From Terriglobia bacterium (GTDB lineage Bacteria; Acidobacteriota; Terriglobia; Terriglobales; Acidobacteriaceae), in contig JAIQFW010000001.1 in NCBI GenBank assembly GCA_020073105.1, forward strand, positions 1 to 53,680: a DNA stretch of 53,680 bases, in the 5' to 3' direction. The notes below the pieces were generated by a model. That model searched no databases. It saw nothing but the letters and a program-made list of their open reading frames with translations, and was not told the DNA's origin. The translations under genes and the position numbers were made by a program. Positions 8,117 through 17,928 of the stretch are shown here, piece by piece (position 1 is the stretch's first letter; every line of letters starts with the position of its first letter).

Positions 8117-11100
8117 CTAGTGGACCTTCGCTGACTCCCGGGTCTCCGGGGATTTGAAGCTCATGGCAGCCGTACGTTCCAGCTTGTCCCAGGCGAAGGG
8201 CTGGCCTCCGATTGCACGCTTCACTGTCCTGAACAGAACGATGGAGAACAACTGACGGTAAGCGAACCGCTGCAGCCATACCTGACTGAGCAGCCACACA
8301 TCCTCTTTCGCTTCCGGCTGGCGGCGTTCCAGGGCAAATGCGATGGCAGAAGTGATGAAGTCGATGATAAGGAATGCGGCGAAGAACAGCACCAGCCGCT
8401 GAAAGCTGGCCGGGTCGGTGGAATCCGGGTGGAAGTGTTTTTGCACAAAATACCAGACCGCCCCAGCCACAAACATCAAGTCAATGAAGGGCGAGACCAG
8501 AGGCAGAAGGATCTGAAAAATCACAATGTTGGGCAGCGCCACCCAGCCCAGTACTCCCTTGCGCGCGAAGGCAGCACGATGCTTCCACACCGATTGCAGA
8601 ATGCCGAACGACCATCGAAATCGCTGCCGCATAAGTCCATTTGCGCTCACCGGGGCCTCAGTGTAGGCCAGTGCCAAGTCTTCATACTCCACGCGATAGC
8701 CGCGGCGCAACAGCGCCATGGTGAGATCGGCGTCTTCCGCCACCGTGTCCGTGTGATACCCACCAGCTTCACGAATAGCCGAGGTGCGCCACGCACCAAT
8801 GGCTCCGGGAACCACACTCACCGCGCCCATCACGTTGAGGGCACGGCGCTCAAAATTCTGGCTGGTGATGTACTCCAGGGCCTGCCAGCGGGTCCACAGA
8901 TTTACTCGGTTTCCGACCTTGGCGTTCCCGGCCACGGCCGCCACCTTGGAATTCAGGAAGTGTGGCACCAGACGGGAGATCGCGTTCGGCGCGATGACGG
9001 TGTCAGCGTCGATGCCGACAAATATTTCTTCATCGCGCACATGCTCCAGGCCGAAGTTCAAGGCGTCGGCTTTGCCAGAGTTGGACTTGGTCAGAATGAG
9101 CACCTGGCCCGAAGCTTCTTCGGTCACAAATGCCCGGCGTGCAACCTGCAACGTGTTGTCCCGCGATCCGTCGTCGATGACGATGACCCGCAGTTCGGGA
9201 TAATTCGAGGCCAACGCCGCGCGCACCGTTCGTTCGATGACCTTTCCCTCGTTATAGGCGGGGATCAACACCGCGACTTTCGGCCGGTAGGAATCCACTG
9301 CTTCCGGGACGTACTTCCGTGCCCGCAGCCGGTCGAGAATGGCGAAGGCACCGATAAACAGCAACCGGCCCGTCATGAGCAGGTCGCCGAGAAAGAATAT
9401 CCAGACAATGCCGTTGCTGCCGAAATCCCACAGGGCAAACCCAATCCAGTCCAGGCGGGCCACCCAACGCTGGTTGGCAGGCAGCGGCGGCATCACATCG
9501 GCCCTGGTTTTTCCCAGGAGCTGATAGAGAGGAACAATCTGCAGCCCCTTGGCGCGAATGCCCTCAATGATTCTCGGCAAGGCGGCAACGGTCTGGCTGC
9601 GGTTCCCGCCGCCGTCGTGCAATAAGATGATGCTGCCGCAGTACCGGGTGTCTGTACCGCAGGGCGGAAGATGAGTAATCACGCGATCGGCGATTTCCGC
9701 CGCACTGGGGCGCGGATTGTCCCGCCAATCGTTGGGATCGATCTTGTCTCCGATGCTGATGTACCCCATGTCCTGGGCCCACTTCAATGGACGCACCTGG
9801 TCTGAGGTGTCAGGCTCCTGATCGATCGAGTAGGGCGGCCGGAAGAGAATCGTGTTTGCCCCTAAGCGGCTGGCAAACAATTGCGCGGTCAGGTTGATTT
9901 CCAGTTCGTTATAACGAAGGCCGATGTTACTGATGTCCGGATGCGTAAACGTGTGGTTCCCGACCTCGTGTCCTTCGCGGTAGATGCGTGACGTAAGGCC
10001 GCCAAATCGATCGGCCTGCAGCCCAATCAGGAAGAAACTCGCGAGTGCCTGCTCTCGCTTGAGGATATCCAGAATTTTCGGGGTCCAGTTGGGATCGGGC
10101 CCATCATCGAAGGTTATCGCCACCTGGTTCGGGTTGTAGCCATAGCGCGCGACCCGGTAAGGCTCGGGCAGAGAATCAAAGTTTTCGTCAGTAATCAACC
10201 CAGAAGCTGGATCCACGGTCAGCACACGCTGGCCGTCGGAAGGTTCGGCTTCAATCCGGAAAATCTCTCCGATTCCTTCCATATCCACATCATCGCCGGG
10301 AGGAACGTCTTTCAATTTGTCCACGGAATCGGCCTGTCCCGGCACGTCCCACACTTTCCAGAGCGAGCGGTCTTCCGACCCGAGGCGCCAGAGAGCGAAC
10401 GCGTGGATGCCAAGAGTCTGTGCGGAACGCATCTCGTTGAGCGCGGTTACAGCATCGAGAAACCACACGTCGTGCCGGACATTCTGCTCGTCCAGGTAGC
10501 TCACGTGGGGATTCATGCTGTCGCCGTCAAAATCGACATCTTCTTCTGAATCCCGCGCCGTCAGCCAGGCATCCTGCACCGACGAGTTGGTGTCTTTCAT
10601 TCCCGGCGGCAACTTCCCCTGCTTAGTTCTCTGGGGCCAGTCGTAACCGTAGTTGCCAATGGCGCAGATGAACTTGTCCAAAGGGATCGATTCCTTGGCA
10701 ACTTGCAAGCTCTTGACGAACCAATCCTGCGAGGCAATGGGGCCCGGTGTTCCTCCCGGGTAGTGCTGGTCGTAGTCCATGACTACGATGCCATCGGCAG
10801 CCGCTGAAATCGCCTTGTAATTGAAATCCTCGTTCCGTGGCTGCACGCTGACGTACAGCTTCATGCCCTTGGCGTGAAGGTCGTGGGAAAGTTCGTCCAG
10901 AAGTGTGTTGTAGCCGGGCTGGCCGTTCTTCGGGAAGTCCTCAAAGTCCACCATCAGCCCGTGATACTTGTCGGTGGCCAGGAACGCCGCGATCTGCTGC
11001 CGGAACAGGGCGTGGGCTGCTGGGTCATTGAGGAACGAGGCGATGTCCACCCAGTTCGTGCCGTCGGAATTGTTGACCATGGGAAAGACTTCCATGCCCG

Positions 11101-11632
11101 AGTCTTCCGTCTTCAGGAACGGCATGATTTTGTCATCCACCGGACTGACCGTAGAACCTTGCACCACATCAAAGAACTTGCTGGTACTTTCGTCGATCGA
11201 TTGCAAACGCCCGTCTGGAGTCAAAACATGTAGCCACTCGGGGTAAAGCAGGTCGATCTGGTGGGAATATTCCCTCAGGGAAGAGAAACTGGCGGCATCC
11301 CATGAAACATAGAACGCAGCTCGAATGCCCTCCTGGGAGTTGAGTTGGATCGTCGAGGGCGATTTCCGCCGGCGGTGTCCATGCTGCGCCGCGAGCTTGC
11401 GGCGGTGCTCCCGGGCTCTCTCTTTTTCGTTCTCCTTCAGCGCATGGTAAGGTCTTTTCTCGGTGGCCCAACCCAGCTTGGGAAGCTGTTCCCCATGCAA
11501 GGCGTTGTAAATAAAGAAAATGACCAGCAACGTAAAGCAGACGGCAAGAGTGTCAAACAAACGCCGGAGCCGCCTCCAGCGCGCCTGCCGGGGATCGTAG
11601 AAAACTGGTTGGGCCATGAAGATTAGGCTCAC
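8117..11632 (-). CDS. GH18-like / NodB deacetylase / GT2 synthase fusion, exopolysaccharide-type
   Basis: The 1171-residue protein joins three catalytic modules. After a membrane anchor (about 25-43) and a basic linker comes a GH18-like hydrolase fold (about 105-430; VDFED near 228-232). A NodB polysaccharide deacetylase follows (about 502-690; TFDDGPD, HTFTH, RPPY, LHDGG). After a second membrane segment (735-765) comes a family 2 glycosyltransferase (about 785-1010; DDGSRDN, DADT, EDAD, QRFRW), then two more hydrophobic stretches (about 1028-1062, 1078-1102). GT2 plus deacetylase plus hydrolase are the activities of PgaC and PgaB in poly-N-acetylglucosamine export, here in one chain. The GH18 signature lacks its first acidic residues. 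The product is inferred. The start is GTG 11632 or ATG 11617; neither has a strong ribosome site. Confidence 0.88.
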   Translation of the reverse strand: MSLIFMAQPVFYDPRQARWRRLRRLFDTLAVCFTLLVIFFIYNALHGEQLPKLGWATEKRPYHALKENEKERAREHRRKLAAQHGHRRRKSPSTIQLNSQEGIRAAFYVSWDAASFSSLREYSHQIDLLYPEWLHVLTPDGRLQSIDESTSKFFDVVQGSTVSPVDDKIMPFLKTEDSGMEVFPMVNNSDGTNWVDIASFLNDPAAHALFRQQIAAFLATDKYHGLMVDFEDFPKNGQPGYNTLLDELSHDLHAKGMKLYVSVQPRNEDFNYKAISAAADGIVVMDYDQHYPGGTPGPIASQDWFVKSLQVAKESIPLDKFICAIGNYGYDWPQRTKQGKLPPGMKDTNSSVQDAWLTARDSEEDVDFDGDSMNPHVSYLDEQNVRHDVWFLDAVTALNEMRSAQTLGIHAFALWRLGSEDRSLWKVWDVPGQADSVDKLKDVPPGDDVDMEGIGEIFRIEAEPSDGQRVLTVDPASGLITDENFDSLPEPYRVARYGYNPNQVAITFDDGPDPNWTPKILDILKREQALASFFLIGLQADRFGGLTSRIYREGHEVGNHTFTHPDISNIGLRYNELEINLTAQLFASRLGANTILFRPPYSIDQEPDTSDQVRPLKWAQDMGYISIGDKIDPNDWRDNPRPSAAEIADRVITHLPPCGTDTRYCGSIILLHDGGGNRSQTVAALPRIIEGIRAKGLQIVPLYQLLGKTRADVMPPLPANQRWVARLDWIGFALWDFGSNGIVWIFFLGDLLMTGRLLFIGAFAILDRLRARKYVPEAVDSYRPKVAVLIPAYNEGKVIERTVRAALASNYPELRVIVIDDGSRDNTLQVARRAFVTEEASGQVLILTKSNSGKADALNFGLEHVRDEEIFVGIDADTVIAPNAISRLVPHFLNSKVAAVAGNAKVGNRVNLWTRWQALEYITSQNFERRALNVMGAVSVVPGAIGAWRTSAIREAGGYHTDTVAEDADLTMALLRRGYRVEYEDLALAYTEAPVSANGLMRQRFRWSFGILQSVWKHRAAFARKGVLGWVALPNIVIFQILLPLVSPFIDLMFVAGAVWYFVQKHFHPDSTDPASFQRLVLFFAAFLIIDFITSAIAFALERRQPEAKEDVWLLSQVWLQRFAYRQLFSIVLFRTVKRAIGGQPFAWDKLERTAAMSFKSPETRESAKVH

Positions 11633-11696
11633 TCCATCCTAAGCTCGGCCAAAAGCAGGGTCAAACCGAAACGGGGCAAGCTGCTATATTGCCTCT

Positions 11697-13112
11697 GTGC
11701 GCCAACTCGTGCGCCAGAATTTCCGTTTCTTTTTGTTCGGCACTCTTGCTGCCCTCGCGCTGCGCCTGCTTTTTCTCTTTCGCTTTCCCGCAATCACCGC
11801 TGACTCTTTCGTCTATGGAGACATCGCCAAGAACTGGCTGCAACACGGAATCTATGGCCTGAGCGGCATCGCCGACATCACTCCCACCTACATCCGCCTG
11901 CCCGGCTACCCGGCGTTTCTAGCTGCGGTGTTTGCCATCTTTGGCATGGAGCACTACCGCGCGGTGCTGGTGCTGCAGATGTTCGTGGATCTCGGCACAT
12001 GCCTTCTGATCGCCGATATGGCGCATCGCCTGGTCTCGCCCCGCGCAGCCAAAGCTGCGTTTCTGTTGAGCGCGCTTTGCCCCTTTCTTGCGAATTACGC
12101 TGCCGCCGCACTGACCGAAACTTGGGAGATCTTCTTTACCGTGCTTGCGTTGGATTTGGCACTGGTTGGGCTCGCCGAGCTGCACGTGCCTCGCGTCCGC
12201 CCATGGTTGGGCTGTGGACTGGCGATTGGGGCGGCCATCTTGTTGCGTCCGGATGGCGGACTGCTTCTGCTGGCGGTTGGCGTTTATCTCGGGGCTCGAA
12301 TGTTCTTGGATCTGGCAAGGCAGTCGCGGGCAGGGGTGTCGGCGCTACACGCGGTTCATCTGTTGCGGGCTGGGCTCATCGTCCTGGTTGCTGCGATAAC
12401 ACCGCTCGTTCCCTGGACTCTGCGCAATCTGCGCACCTTCCACGAGTTCCAGCCGCTCTCGCCACGCTACGCGAACGAACCGAACACATTCGTGCCCATG
12501 GGCTTCAACCGCTGGGTAAAAACCTGGATGGCAAACTACGCCTCGGTCGAAGAAGTCTATTGGATGGTTCCGGGTAGCCCCGTCGATATCGATCTGCTTC
12601 CTGGCCGGGCATTCGATTCTCCGGAGCAACACGACGAAACCGAGCAATTGCTTGACGACTATAACCAGGCGTTGCACGTGACGCCTGCTCTGGATACTCG
12701 TTTCGCGGTGCTTGCGGCGGAACGCATCCACCGCGCTCCCTGGCGCTACTACTTGTGGTCACCGCTACTGCGTGTCGCCGACATGTGGCTGCGTCCGCGC
12801 ACCGAAATCATGCCGTGCAGCACAAGATGGTGGGAGTTCGACGAGGAGCCAGAATGGCTGGTTGTGGGCGTCGTCCTCGGAATCGTTAATCTTCTGTATG
12901 TCGGTGCCGCACTGGTGGGCCTAGCGCGCGGACAATTCGCTCCCGGCCTCGGATTGCTGCTCATCTTTGTGGTGCTGCGAACGGCCTTTCTGGCCACTCT
13001 CGAGAACCCTGAACCACGCTACACAATGGAGTGTTATCCCGTCGTGATTGTGTTGGCTTCAGCGCTGTTCCTGCGATTCACGGCCGCGCAGATGCTTGAC
13101 TCAAGGTCATAG
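11697..13112 (+). CDS. GT39-like membrane glycosyltransferase
   Basis: The 471-residue integral membrane protein has about ten hydrophobic segments. Near residues 39-57 it carries an acidic loop, DSFVYGDIAKNWLQHG, placed as in lipid-phosphate-sugar transferases of the GT39/ArnT/PMT group. These use polyprenyl-phosphate sugars at the outer face of the inner membrane. The start is a GTG at 11697, the first start in the frame. It is divergent from the GH18/NodB/GT2 fusion with only 64 bases between the starts, suggesting shared regulation and a shared role in surface glycan assembly. The sugar donor and acceptor cannot be told from sequence. Confidence 0.75.
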   Translation: MRQLVRQNFRFFLFGTLAALALRLLFLFRFPAITADSFVYGDIAKNWLQHGIYGLSGIADITPTYIRLPGYPAFLAAVFAIFGMEHYRAVLVLQMFVDLGTCLLIADMAHRLVSPRAAKAAFLLSALCPFLANYAAAALTETWEIFFTVLALDLALVGLAELHVPRVRPWLGCGLAIGAAILLRPDGGLLLLAVGVYLGARMFLDLARQSRAGVSALHAVHLLRAGLIVLVAAITPLVPWTLRNLRTFHEFQPLSPRYANEPNTFVPMGFNRWVKTWMANYASVEEVYWMVPGSPVDIDLLPGRAFDSPEQHDETEQLLDDYNQALHVTPALDTRFAVLAAERIHRAPWRYYLWSPLLRVADMWLRPRTEIMPCSTRWWEFDEEPEWLVVGVVLGIVNLLYVGAALVGLARGQFAPGLGLLLIFVVLRTAFLATLENPEPRYTMECYPVVIVLASALFLRFTAAQMLDSRS

Positions 13113-13308
13113 CTCCAAAATTTAGTACGCGTTCCTTCTGGATTGTGTATAAAATGCCAATTCCAACAGGCTAATTCGTTTTAACAGTGTGTTTTCGTCT
13201 GGTTAGGGGATTGCAGCAACGGGATCCCAAGCCGTCGAGTCTTTTGCCTAGGTTATGACCCGGGCCCACCAATCCGGTAGCGCAACTGAATATCCAGCGA
13301 GGATTACC

Positions 13309-16300
13309 ATGAAGCACGTCTCTGCTTTGTTCGGTCGCTTGTCCCTCGTTCTATTTCTCACCACATTCACCTTGACCTTCAACGGACCTCGTGCGTCTGC
13401 TCAGCAGGCCACCGCCCAGATTACAGGAACGGTAAGAGATCCGTCGGGCGCAGTTCTCGTTGGAGCAGAGGTCACGCTGAAGAACTCCAACACGAACATT
13501 GCGCGCTCCACGAAAACAGGCAAGGAGGGCGAGTACCTGTTCACCCTGGTCCCGATCGGAACCTATGAGGTCGCGGTTGAGCAGTCGGGGTTCGGCAGAT
13601 TTTTGCAAAAGGGCATAACTCTTCAGATCAATCAGAATGCGCGTCTCGATGTGACCCTGCAAGTGGGAACGCAGTCCCAGATAGTGGAGGTGACCGGAGA
13701 TTTGGCCCAGGTGGACACCGTGAGCGCGACCTTGGGCAAGGTAGAGACCACGCAACGCATTCTGGAACTGCCGCTGGTAGAACGTGACACCATGCAACTG
13801 GGACTCTTGCAGGCGGGGGTCTTCGCGCCTGAGCAAGAGGATGGGTCGGGCAACGCCTTCTCAGTGGGTGGGCAACGCTCCGAATCCTTGACGTTCCTCA
13901 TCGATGGCGCCGACAACAACGATTTCCTTGGCAACAACATGGTGGTAAATCCGAACCCAGATGCGGTCGCCGAATTCAAGATCCTGACCAACAACTACGA
14001 AGCGGAATATGGGCGCACTTCGGGCGGGATCGTCAACCAGGTGATCAAGTCAGGGTCCAACAACATTCACGGCAGCCTGTTCGAGTTTTTCCGTAACACT
14101 GACCTGGATGCGGCTGACTATTTCACCCATGCCGTGCCGGAGTTCAAGCGGAATTTGTTCGGCGGGTCAATTGGCTTGCCGATCGTGAAAGACAAGGCCT
14201 TCTTCTTCGCTTCTTACCAGGGGGCGAGGCGTCGCGAGGGCCAGAATGCGCCGCCCTTTCAGACCTTGAGCCAGGCGGAGAGAAGCGGGGATTTCAGCGA
14301 ACTGCTGGCCGACGGGACTCAGTTGGTTAATCCGGTGACGGGTCTTGACTATCCCGGCAATCAAGTGCCGGTGGACCCGGTGATTGCAAATTACATTGCC
14401 AGGTATGTACCGCTGCCCAACTTGCCGGGAAACCAATTTGTATCCTCGCCAGTCGGAAAGCTTCAGGACGATCAGTTTATTTTCCGTTTAGATTACAACC
14501 TGTCGAGCAAGGATGCGCTGTCGGCGTTTTATATCTTCGACGATCAGCCGCAGATCTATCCTTTCCAGATTATCCATGGCGCGTCGAGCGGGGGAGACGT
14601 GCCGGTAGGTTCCGGCTTCAGCAACGCGCAACGCTTCCAGACAGGATCGCTGAGCTGGACCCGAACCATCTCCCCCACCATGGTGAACGAGTTCAGGTTT
14701 GCGGCCAACCGTTCAGCGACCTTCCAGTCGGTTCCAACCGATAAGACAACCCCGGCGGCGCTCGGCTTTTCTGCGGTAAACCCGGACGATCCTGCCGGGG
14801 CGGCCCCGCCGCTCATGTACGTGAACGGATCATTCACCCTGGGCCCGTCTCCGCAGGGTCCGACCAAGCTGCACGATGTGACCTTCCAGTATCAGGACAC
14901 GTTATCCTGGACCCGCGGGCGGCATGATCTGAAATTCGGAGTGGATCTGCGCTGGGTGCGGAACAACTTCAGGTACGACTTCTACAACAATGGCAGCTTT
15001 TTCTTTGGCGATTTCGGCGCCTTTACCGGTGACAACCTGGCCGATTTCGTGGGTGGTTTCTTCGATAACTACTATCAGTTCTCCACCGCCAAATACGGCA
15101 TCCGCACCCATTCGCTGTATTTCTTTGGTCAGGATGCCTGGAAAGTCACTAACCGATTCACTCTGGATTACGGGCTGCGCTACGAATACAACTCCCCGCA
15201 GATCGACCCCGGGAATGAGATTATCGGGTGGTTCCCCGGGAAGCAGTCCACGGTGTTTCCCGGCGCTCCTCCGAACTTCCTGTATCCCGGCGATCCCGGC
15301 ACTCCGAATCGCGGCATGATTTATACGGACCGTAACAATTTCGCCCCGCGGATCGGTTTCTCTTGGGACGTCTTGGGTAATGCCAAGCTGGTTATGCGCG
15401 GCGGCGGCGGGATGTTCTACGACATCGAAGATGGCGCCCTCAACTTGCAGTTTGGCGGCCAGCCGCCATTCGGATATGTCGCAAACAATTACCCGAATTG
15501 CTTTGGTTCCAATGCCTCCGGGTGTATCGACTCGCCCGGCGGCTCCTTCGTGGCCGATCCATTCCAAAGCTTATACGCCAACCCCTACCCATTCGCCCTG
15601 CAGGGCAAGATTGGGACGTTCCTCAGTCCCAAGGTTCCATTCGCGTACGTAGTGAGTCCGCAGTTCCGCACTCCGTACGCCTACAACTTCAATTATGGCT
15701 TCCAGTACCAATTGACAAAAACCACCATGGCTGAGGCGGTCTATGTGGGCAGCTTGAGCCGCAAGGCGATTGGGACAAACGAGACCAACTATCCTCTTCT
15801 CTCGGTTCTGCAACAACAACTTGCCGCAGGAGGGGGCGATCCGGATGCACTTAACCCGGAGTGTGCCCGCCCGCTCGCAGCGTGCGACCCCAACGGAATC
15901 CCGACGGGCGCCCAGACGATCCTTACCAACGTTAGCAATGCCAATTCCTCCAGCCACCAGTTACAGCTGACGGTGGATAAGCAGGTGAGCCACAGTTTCC
16001 AGTTCCGCGCGGCTTACACTTTGTCAAAGACCATCGATGTGAGTTCGGGCTTCCGCGCACGGTCGACGCAATACACGGATCCAACCAATCCCGCCTTCGA
16101 TCGCGGGTTGGCGGACTTTGATGCCCGGCAGCGCTTCGTGATCAGCCCGATCTGGCAGATACCTTTCGGATCGCATGGCAACTCATTACTCGGCAAGGTC
16201 GCCGGAGGCTGGACTGTCTCTGCCATCATCAGCTTCCAGTCCGGAAACCCATTCAGTATCTTTTCCAACAACAATTCCGGCGAGCTGAATAACTATCTGG

Positions 16301-16782
16301 ATCGGGCCAACGTTATCGGGCCGGTCACGATTTTCGACAATCCGCGGCAGATCCGGACCTTCAGCCCCAGTCCTGACGGTATCCATGGAAGCTGCCTGGG
16401 CGGCACGGAGACTGGTCCCTTCTGGTTCGATCCGACGAACATCTCGTGCACGGTTGGACCGCCAGGGGCGACTGACGGCAGTGTGCCGCTGTTCTCCCAT
16501 GGCAACATGGGACGGAATTCGCTCCGTGGCCCCGGCATCAATAACTGGGATATCTCCATCCTCAAAGACTTCAGGTTCACGGAGAGCAAGTCTTTGCAGT
16601 TCCAAGCCAACTTCTTTAACGCCTTCAACCACGTCCAGTTCTACGGGCCAAGCGCGTCGGAAGGAGCCTCGGGCTTCAGCGGCAATTTTGGACAGGTCAC
16701 CTCGGACAGCACGGCTTCAACGGCGACCGCGTACTATCGCGGGCCGCGCCTGATTCAGTTCGCGCTGAAGTTTCTCTTCTAA
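13309..16782 (+). CDS. TonB-dependent receptor, Oar-like, with carboxypeptidase-regulatory domain
   Basis: The 1157-residue outer membrane protein has a signal peptide (cut near ASAQQ, about 31). A carboxypeptidase-regulatory-like beta sandwich follows (about 35-115; ITGTVRDPSGAVLVGAEVTL). A plug domain comes next (about 120-260; SVGGQRSESLTFLIDGADNN, NNYEAEYGRTSGGIVN), then a large beta-barrel ending in an aromatic C terminus (FALKFLF). This is the Oar/TonB architecture greatly expanded in Acidobacteriota, usually linked to uptake of polymers or peptides; its substrate is unknown. The start at ATG 13309 was chosen because GCGAGGA lies just upstream and the signal peptide begins there; an in-frame ATG at 13255 would add 18 charged residues. 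A strong terminator follows. Confidence 0.93.
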   Translation: MKHVSALFGRLSLVLFLTTFTLTFNGPRASAQQATAQITGTVRDPSGAVLVGAEVTLKNSNTNIARSTKTGKEGEYLFTLVPIGTYEVAVEQSGFGRFLQKGITLQINQNARLDVTLQVGTQSQIVEVTGDLAQVDTVSATLGKVETTQRILELPLVERDTMQLGLLQAGVFAPEQEDGSGNAFSVGGQRSESLTFLIDGADNNDFLGNNMVVNPNPDAVAEFKILTNNYEAEYGRTSGGIVNQVIKSGSNNIHGSLFEFFRNTDLDAADYFTHAVPEFKRNLFGGSIGLPIVKDKAFFFASYQGARRREGQNAPPFQTLSQAERSGDFSELLADGTQLVNPVTGLDYPGNQVPVDPVIANYIARYVPLPNLPGNQFVSSPVGKLQDDQFIFRLDYNLSSKDALSAFYIFDDQPQIYPFQIIHGASSGGDVPVGSGFSNAQRFQTGSLSWTRTISPTMVNEFRFAANRSATFQSVPTDKTTPAALGFSAVNPDDPAGAAPPLMYVNGSFTLGPSPQGPTKLHDVTFQYQDTLSWTRGRHDLKFGVDLRWVRNNFRYDFYNNGSFFFGDFGAFTGDNLADFVGGFFDNYYQFSTAKYGIRTHSLYFFGQDAWKVTNRFTLDYGLRYEYNSPQIDPGNEIIGWFPGKQSTVFPGAPPNFLYPGDPGTPNRGMIYTDRNNFAPRIGFSWDVLGNAKLVMRGGGGMFYDIEDGALNLQFGGQPPFGYVANNYPNCFGSNASGCIDSPGGSFVADPFQSLYANPYPFALQGKIGTFLSPKVPFAYVVSPQFRTPYAYNFNYGFQYQLTKTTMAEAVYVGSLSRKAIGTNETNYPLLSVLQQQLAAGGGDPDALNPECARPLAACDPNGIPTGAQTILTNVSNANSSSHQLQLTVDKQVSHSFQFRAAYTLSKTIDVSSGFRARSTQYTDPTNPAFDRGLADFDARQRFVISPIWQIPFGSHGNSLLGKVAGGWTVSAIISFQSGNPFSIFSNNNSGELNNYLDRANVIGPVTIFDNPRQIRTFSPSPDGIHGSCLGGTETGPFWFDPTNISCTVGPPGATDGSVPLFSHGNMGRNSLRGPGINNWDISILKDFRFTESKSLQFQANFFNAFNHVQFYGPSASEGASGFSGNFGQVTSDSTASTATAYYRGPRLIQFALKFLF

Positions 16783-16806
16783 GAAGTCCCGCGCAGAAAA
16801 TGATAA

Positions 16807-16838
16807 AGGGGAGCTTTCGCTCCCCTCTTTCTTTTTTC
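16807..16838 (+). terminator. Rho-independent terminator of the TonB receptor gene
   Basis: A perfect 8-bp stem AGGGGAGC / GCTCCCCT with a TTTC loop is followed by a T-rich tract (CTTTCTTTTTT). It lies 25 bases after the receptor stop codon. Confidence 0.9.
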
Positions 16839-16861
16839 CTAACTCTCGTGGAGACTCGCCC

Positions 16862-17080
16862 CTACCCCAGCGGCGAATCGGTCATGCGGAACCGCGTGCG
16901 GACGTGCTCGGAGATCCATTCGATGGCACGGCGATTACCCACGGGATCGGCTTGGGTCAAGTACTTCATGGCTTCGACCAGCAGGCGCTGTCCGTCCACG
17001 TAGCGCGGATCCGAAGTTCGCTCCCGCCGTCTGCTCGGCCCCATTTTCGGAGGGACCGGAATTGTAAAAACCTTGGCCAT
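16862..17080 (-). CDS. Small hypothetical protein, 72 residues
   Basis: The open frame sits in the gap between the TonB receptor and the LolA-like gene. The product is basic at the N terminus, then has one amphipathic helical stretch (LLVEAMKYLTQADPVGNRRA) and a WISEHVRTRF helix. Composition and codon pattern look like a real protein. No domain is recognised, and there is no signal peptide. The ribosome site before the ATG is weak. The gene reads toward the TonB terminator, which would be read through in the opposite sense. Function is unknown. Confidence 0.5.
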   Translation of the reverse strand: MAKVFTIPVPPKMGPSRRRERTSDPRYVDGQRLLVEAMKYLTQADPVGNRRAIEWISEHVRTRFRMTDSPLG

Positions 17081-17205
17081 GAGGTCGGCTGCCTTATCAA
17101 ATAAGTTGGTGCTGCTGATTACGAGACGTATTTTCGAGTATAACGCCCGGCGCCAGGTTTTTCAGCCCTTAATCTTTCCTCCTGTCCGGCAAGGTCAGAT
17201 CCTCG

Positions 17206-17928
17206 TTAACCATTGGGAGACAAGAACTTAGTCTTCCCGGTCGTCTTCAGCCTAAAGATCCCGTCAGCAATCTTTTCGTTCAGACGAATGTCGGAGTACG
17301 CTGCCAATCGGTAATCCCCGTTGGGAGCAAACAGTTGCTGGCGCAGCGATACCCCCCGCGCGGGATCGATCCACAGCCAAATATGATTAAACGTATTCCG
17401 CACTTTGGTGGACTTCGGCACCAGATCCAGCTTTGCGGTATCGACGCCGTCCAAACCCTCGGTTCCAAGGTAAGTCACGTCGAAAGATTTCAGCATGTCC
17501 TGCCCGCTGCCGCCGAAGCCCAAGACGAGGAAGCTCTCAAAGGCTGCACGGTCCTTGCCGGTGTTGTACTCGGTCACCTGATCGATCTTGGTCTGATAAA
17601 CCTGGACCTTGCTGCCGGTGAAGAGCACATACTTGGGAGGTGCGGGTTCGCTGATGTCAGCGGCCATTTCGACCTGGTTTCCAGAACGGCGAAAATACAC
17701 GGTGCCCTTCTGAATGTCAGTTTCATCCACGATCTTGGTGTATTGAGTCCAGACGAAGGTGGCTTGGGTGGTATGAAAGTTCGCCGCCGTGCGATCCATC
17801 TGCGTGAGGACGCTCTGCAGGTGAGAATCAGGCGTCTGCTGCGCTGAGGATGCAGCCAAGAGGGCACTGATGAGGAGCCCAATCGTGGACAGTCCTACTG
17901 CTCTTTGCTGGCGCAATCGCTTCCTCAC
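17206..17928 (-). CDS. LolA-like outer-membrane lipoprotein carrier family protein
   Basis: The 240-residue protein has a signal peptide (about 1-29, ending ASSAQQ). Its beta-rich body is patterned like the LolA/LolB fold: an N-terminal helix (LQSVLTQMDRTAANFHT), then antiparallel strands such as GTVYFRRSGNQVEMAADI, PPKYVLFTGSKVQVYQ and FNHIWLWIDPARGVSLRQQL. Such proteins carry lipoproteins through the periplasm or bind hydrophobic ligands. It starts with GTG in a four-base GTGA overlap with the upstream gene's stop, so the two are translationally coupled. The canonical lolA partners lolC and lolD are 33 kb away. A divergent LolA-like carrier for a special client is as likely as the housekeeping LolA. 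Confidence 0.7.
   Translation of the reverse strand: MRKRLRQQRAVGLSTIGLLISALLAASSAQQTPDSHLQSVLTQMDRTAANFHTTQATFVWTQYTKIVDETDIQKGTVYFRRSGNQVEMAADISEPAPPKYVLFTGSKVQVYQTKIDQVTEYNTGKDRAAFESFLVLGFGGSGQDMLKSFDVTYLGTEGLDGVDTAKLDLVPKSTKVRNTFNHIWLWIDPARGVSLRQQLFAPNGDYRLAAYSDIRLNEKIADGIFRLKTTGKTKFLSPNG

Noticed and set aside
8429-9625. Plus-strand open frame opposite the GT2/NodB part of the fusion gene
   Set aside because: Shadow frame of a gene with clear catalytic motifs; no protein-like pattern.
13119-13153. Promoter for the TonB receptor based on TATAAA at 13148-13153
   Set aside because: No matching -35 element at the right distance, so not listed as a feature.
14902-15567. Minus-strand open frame inside the TonB receptor gene
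   Set aside because: Antisense to conserved barrel sequence and without a ribosome site.
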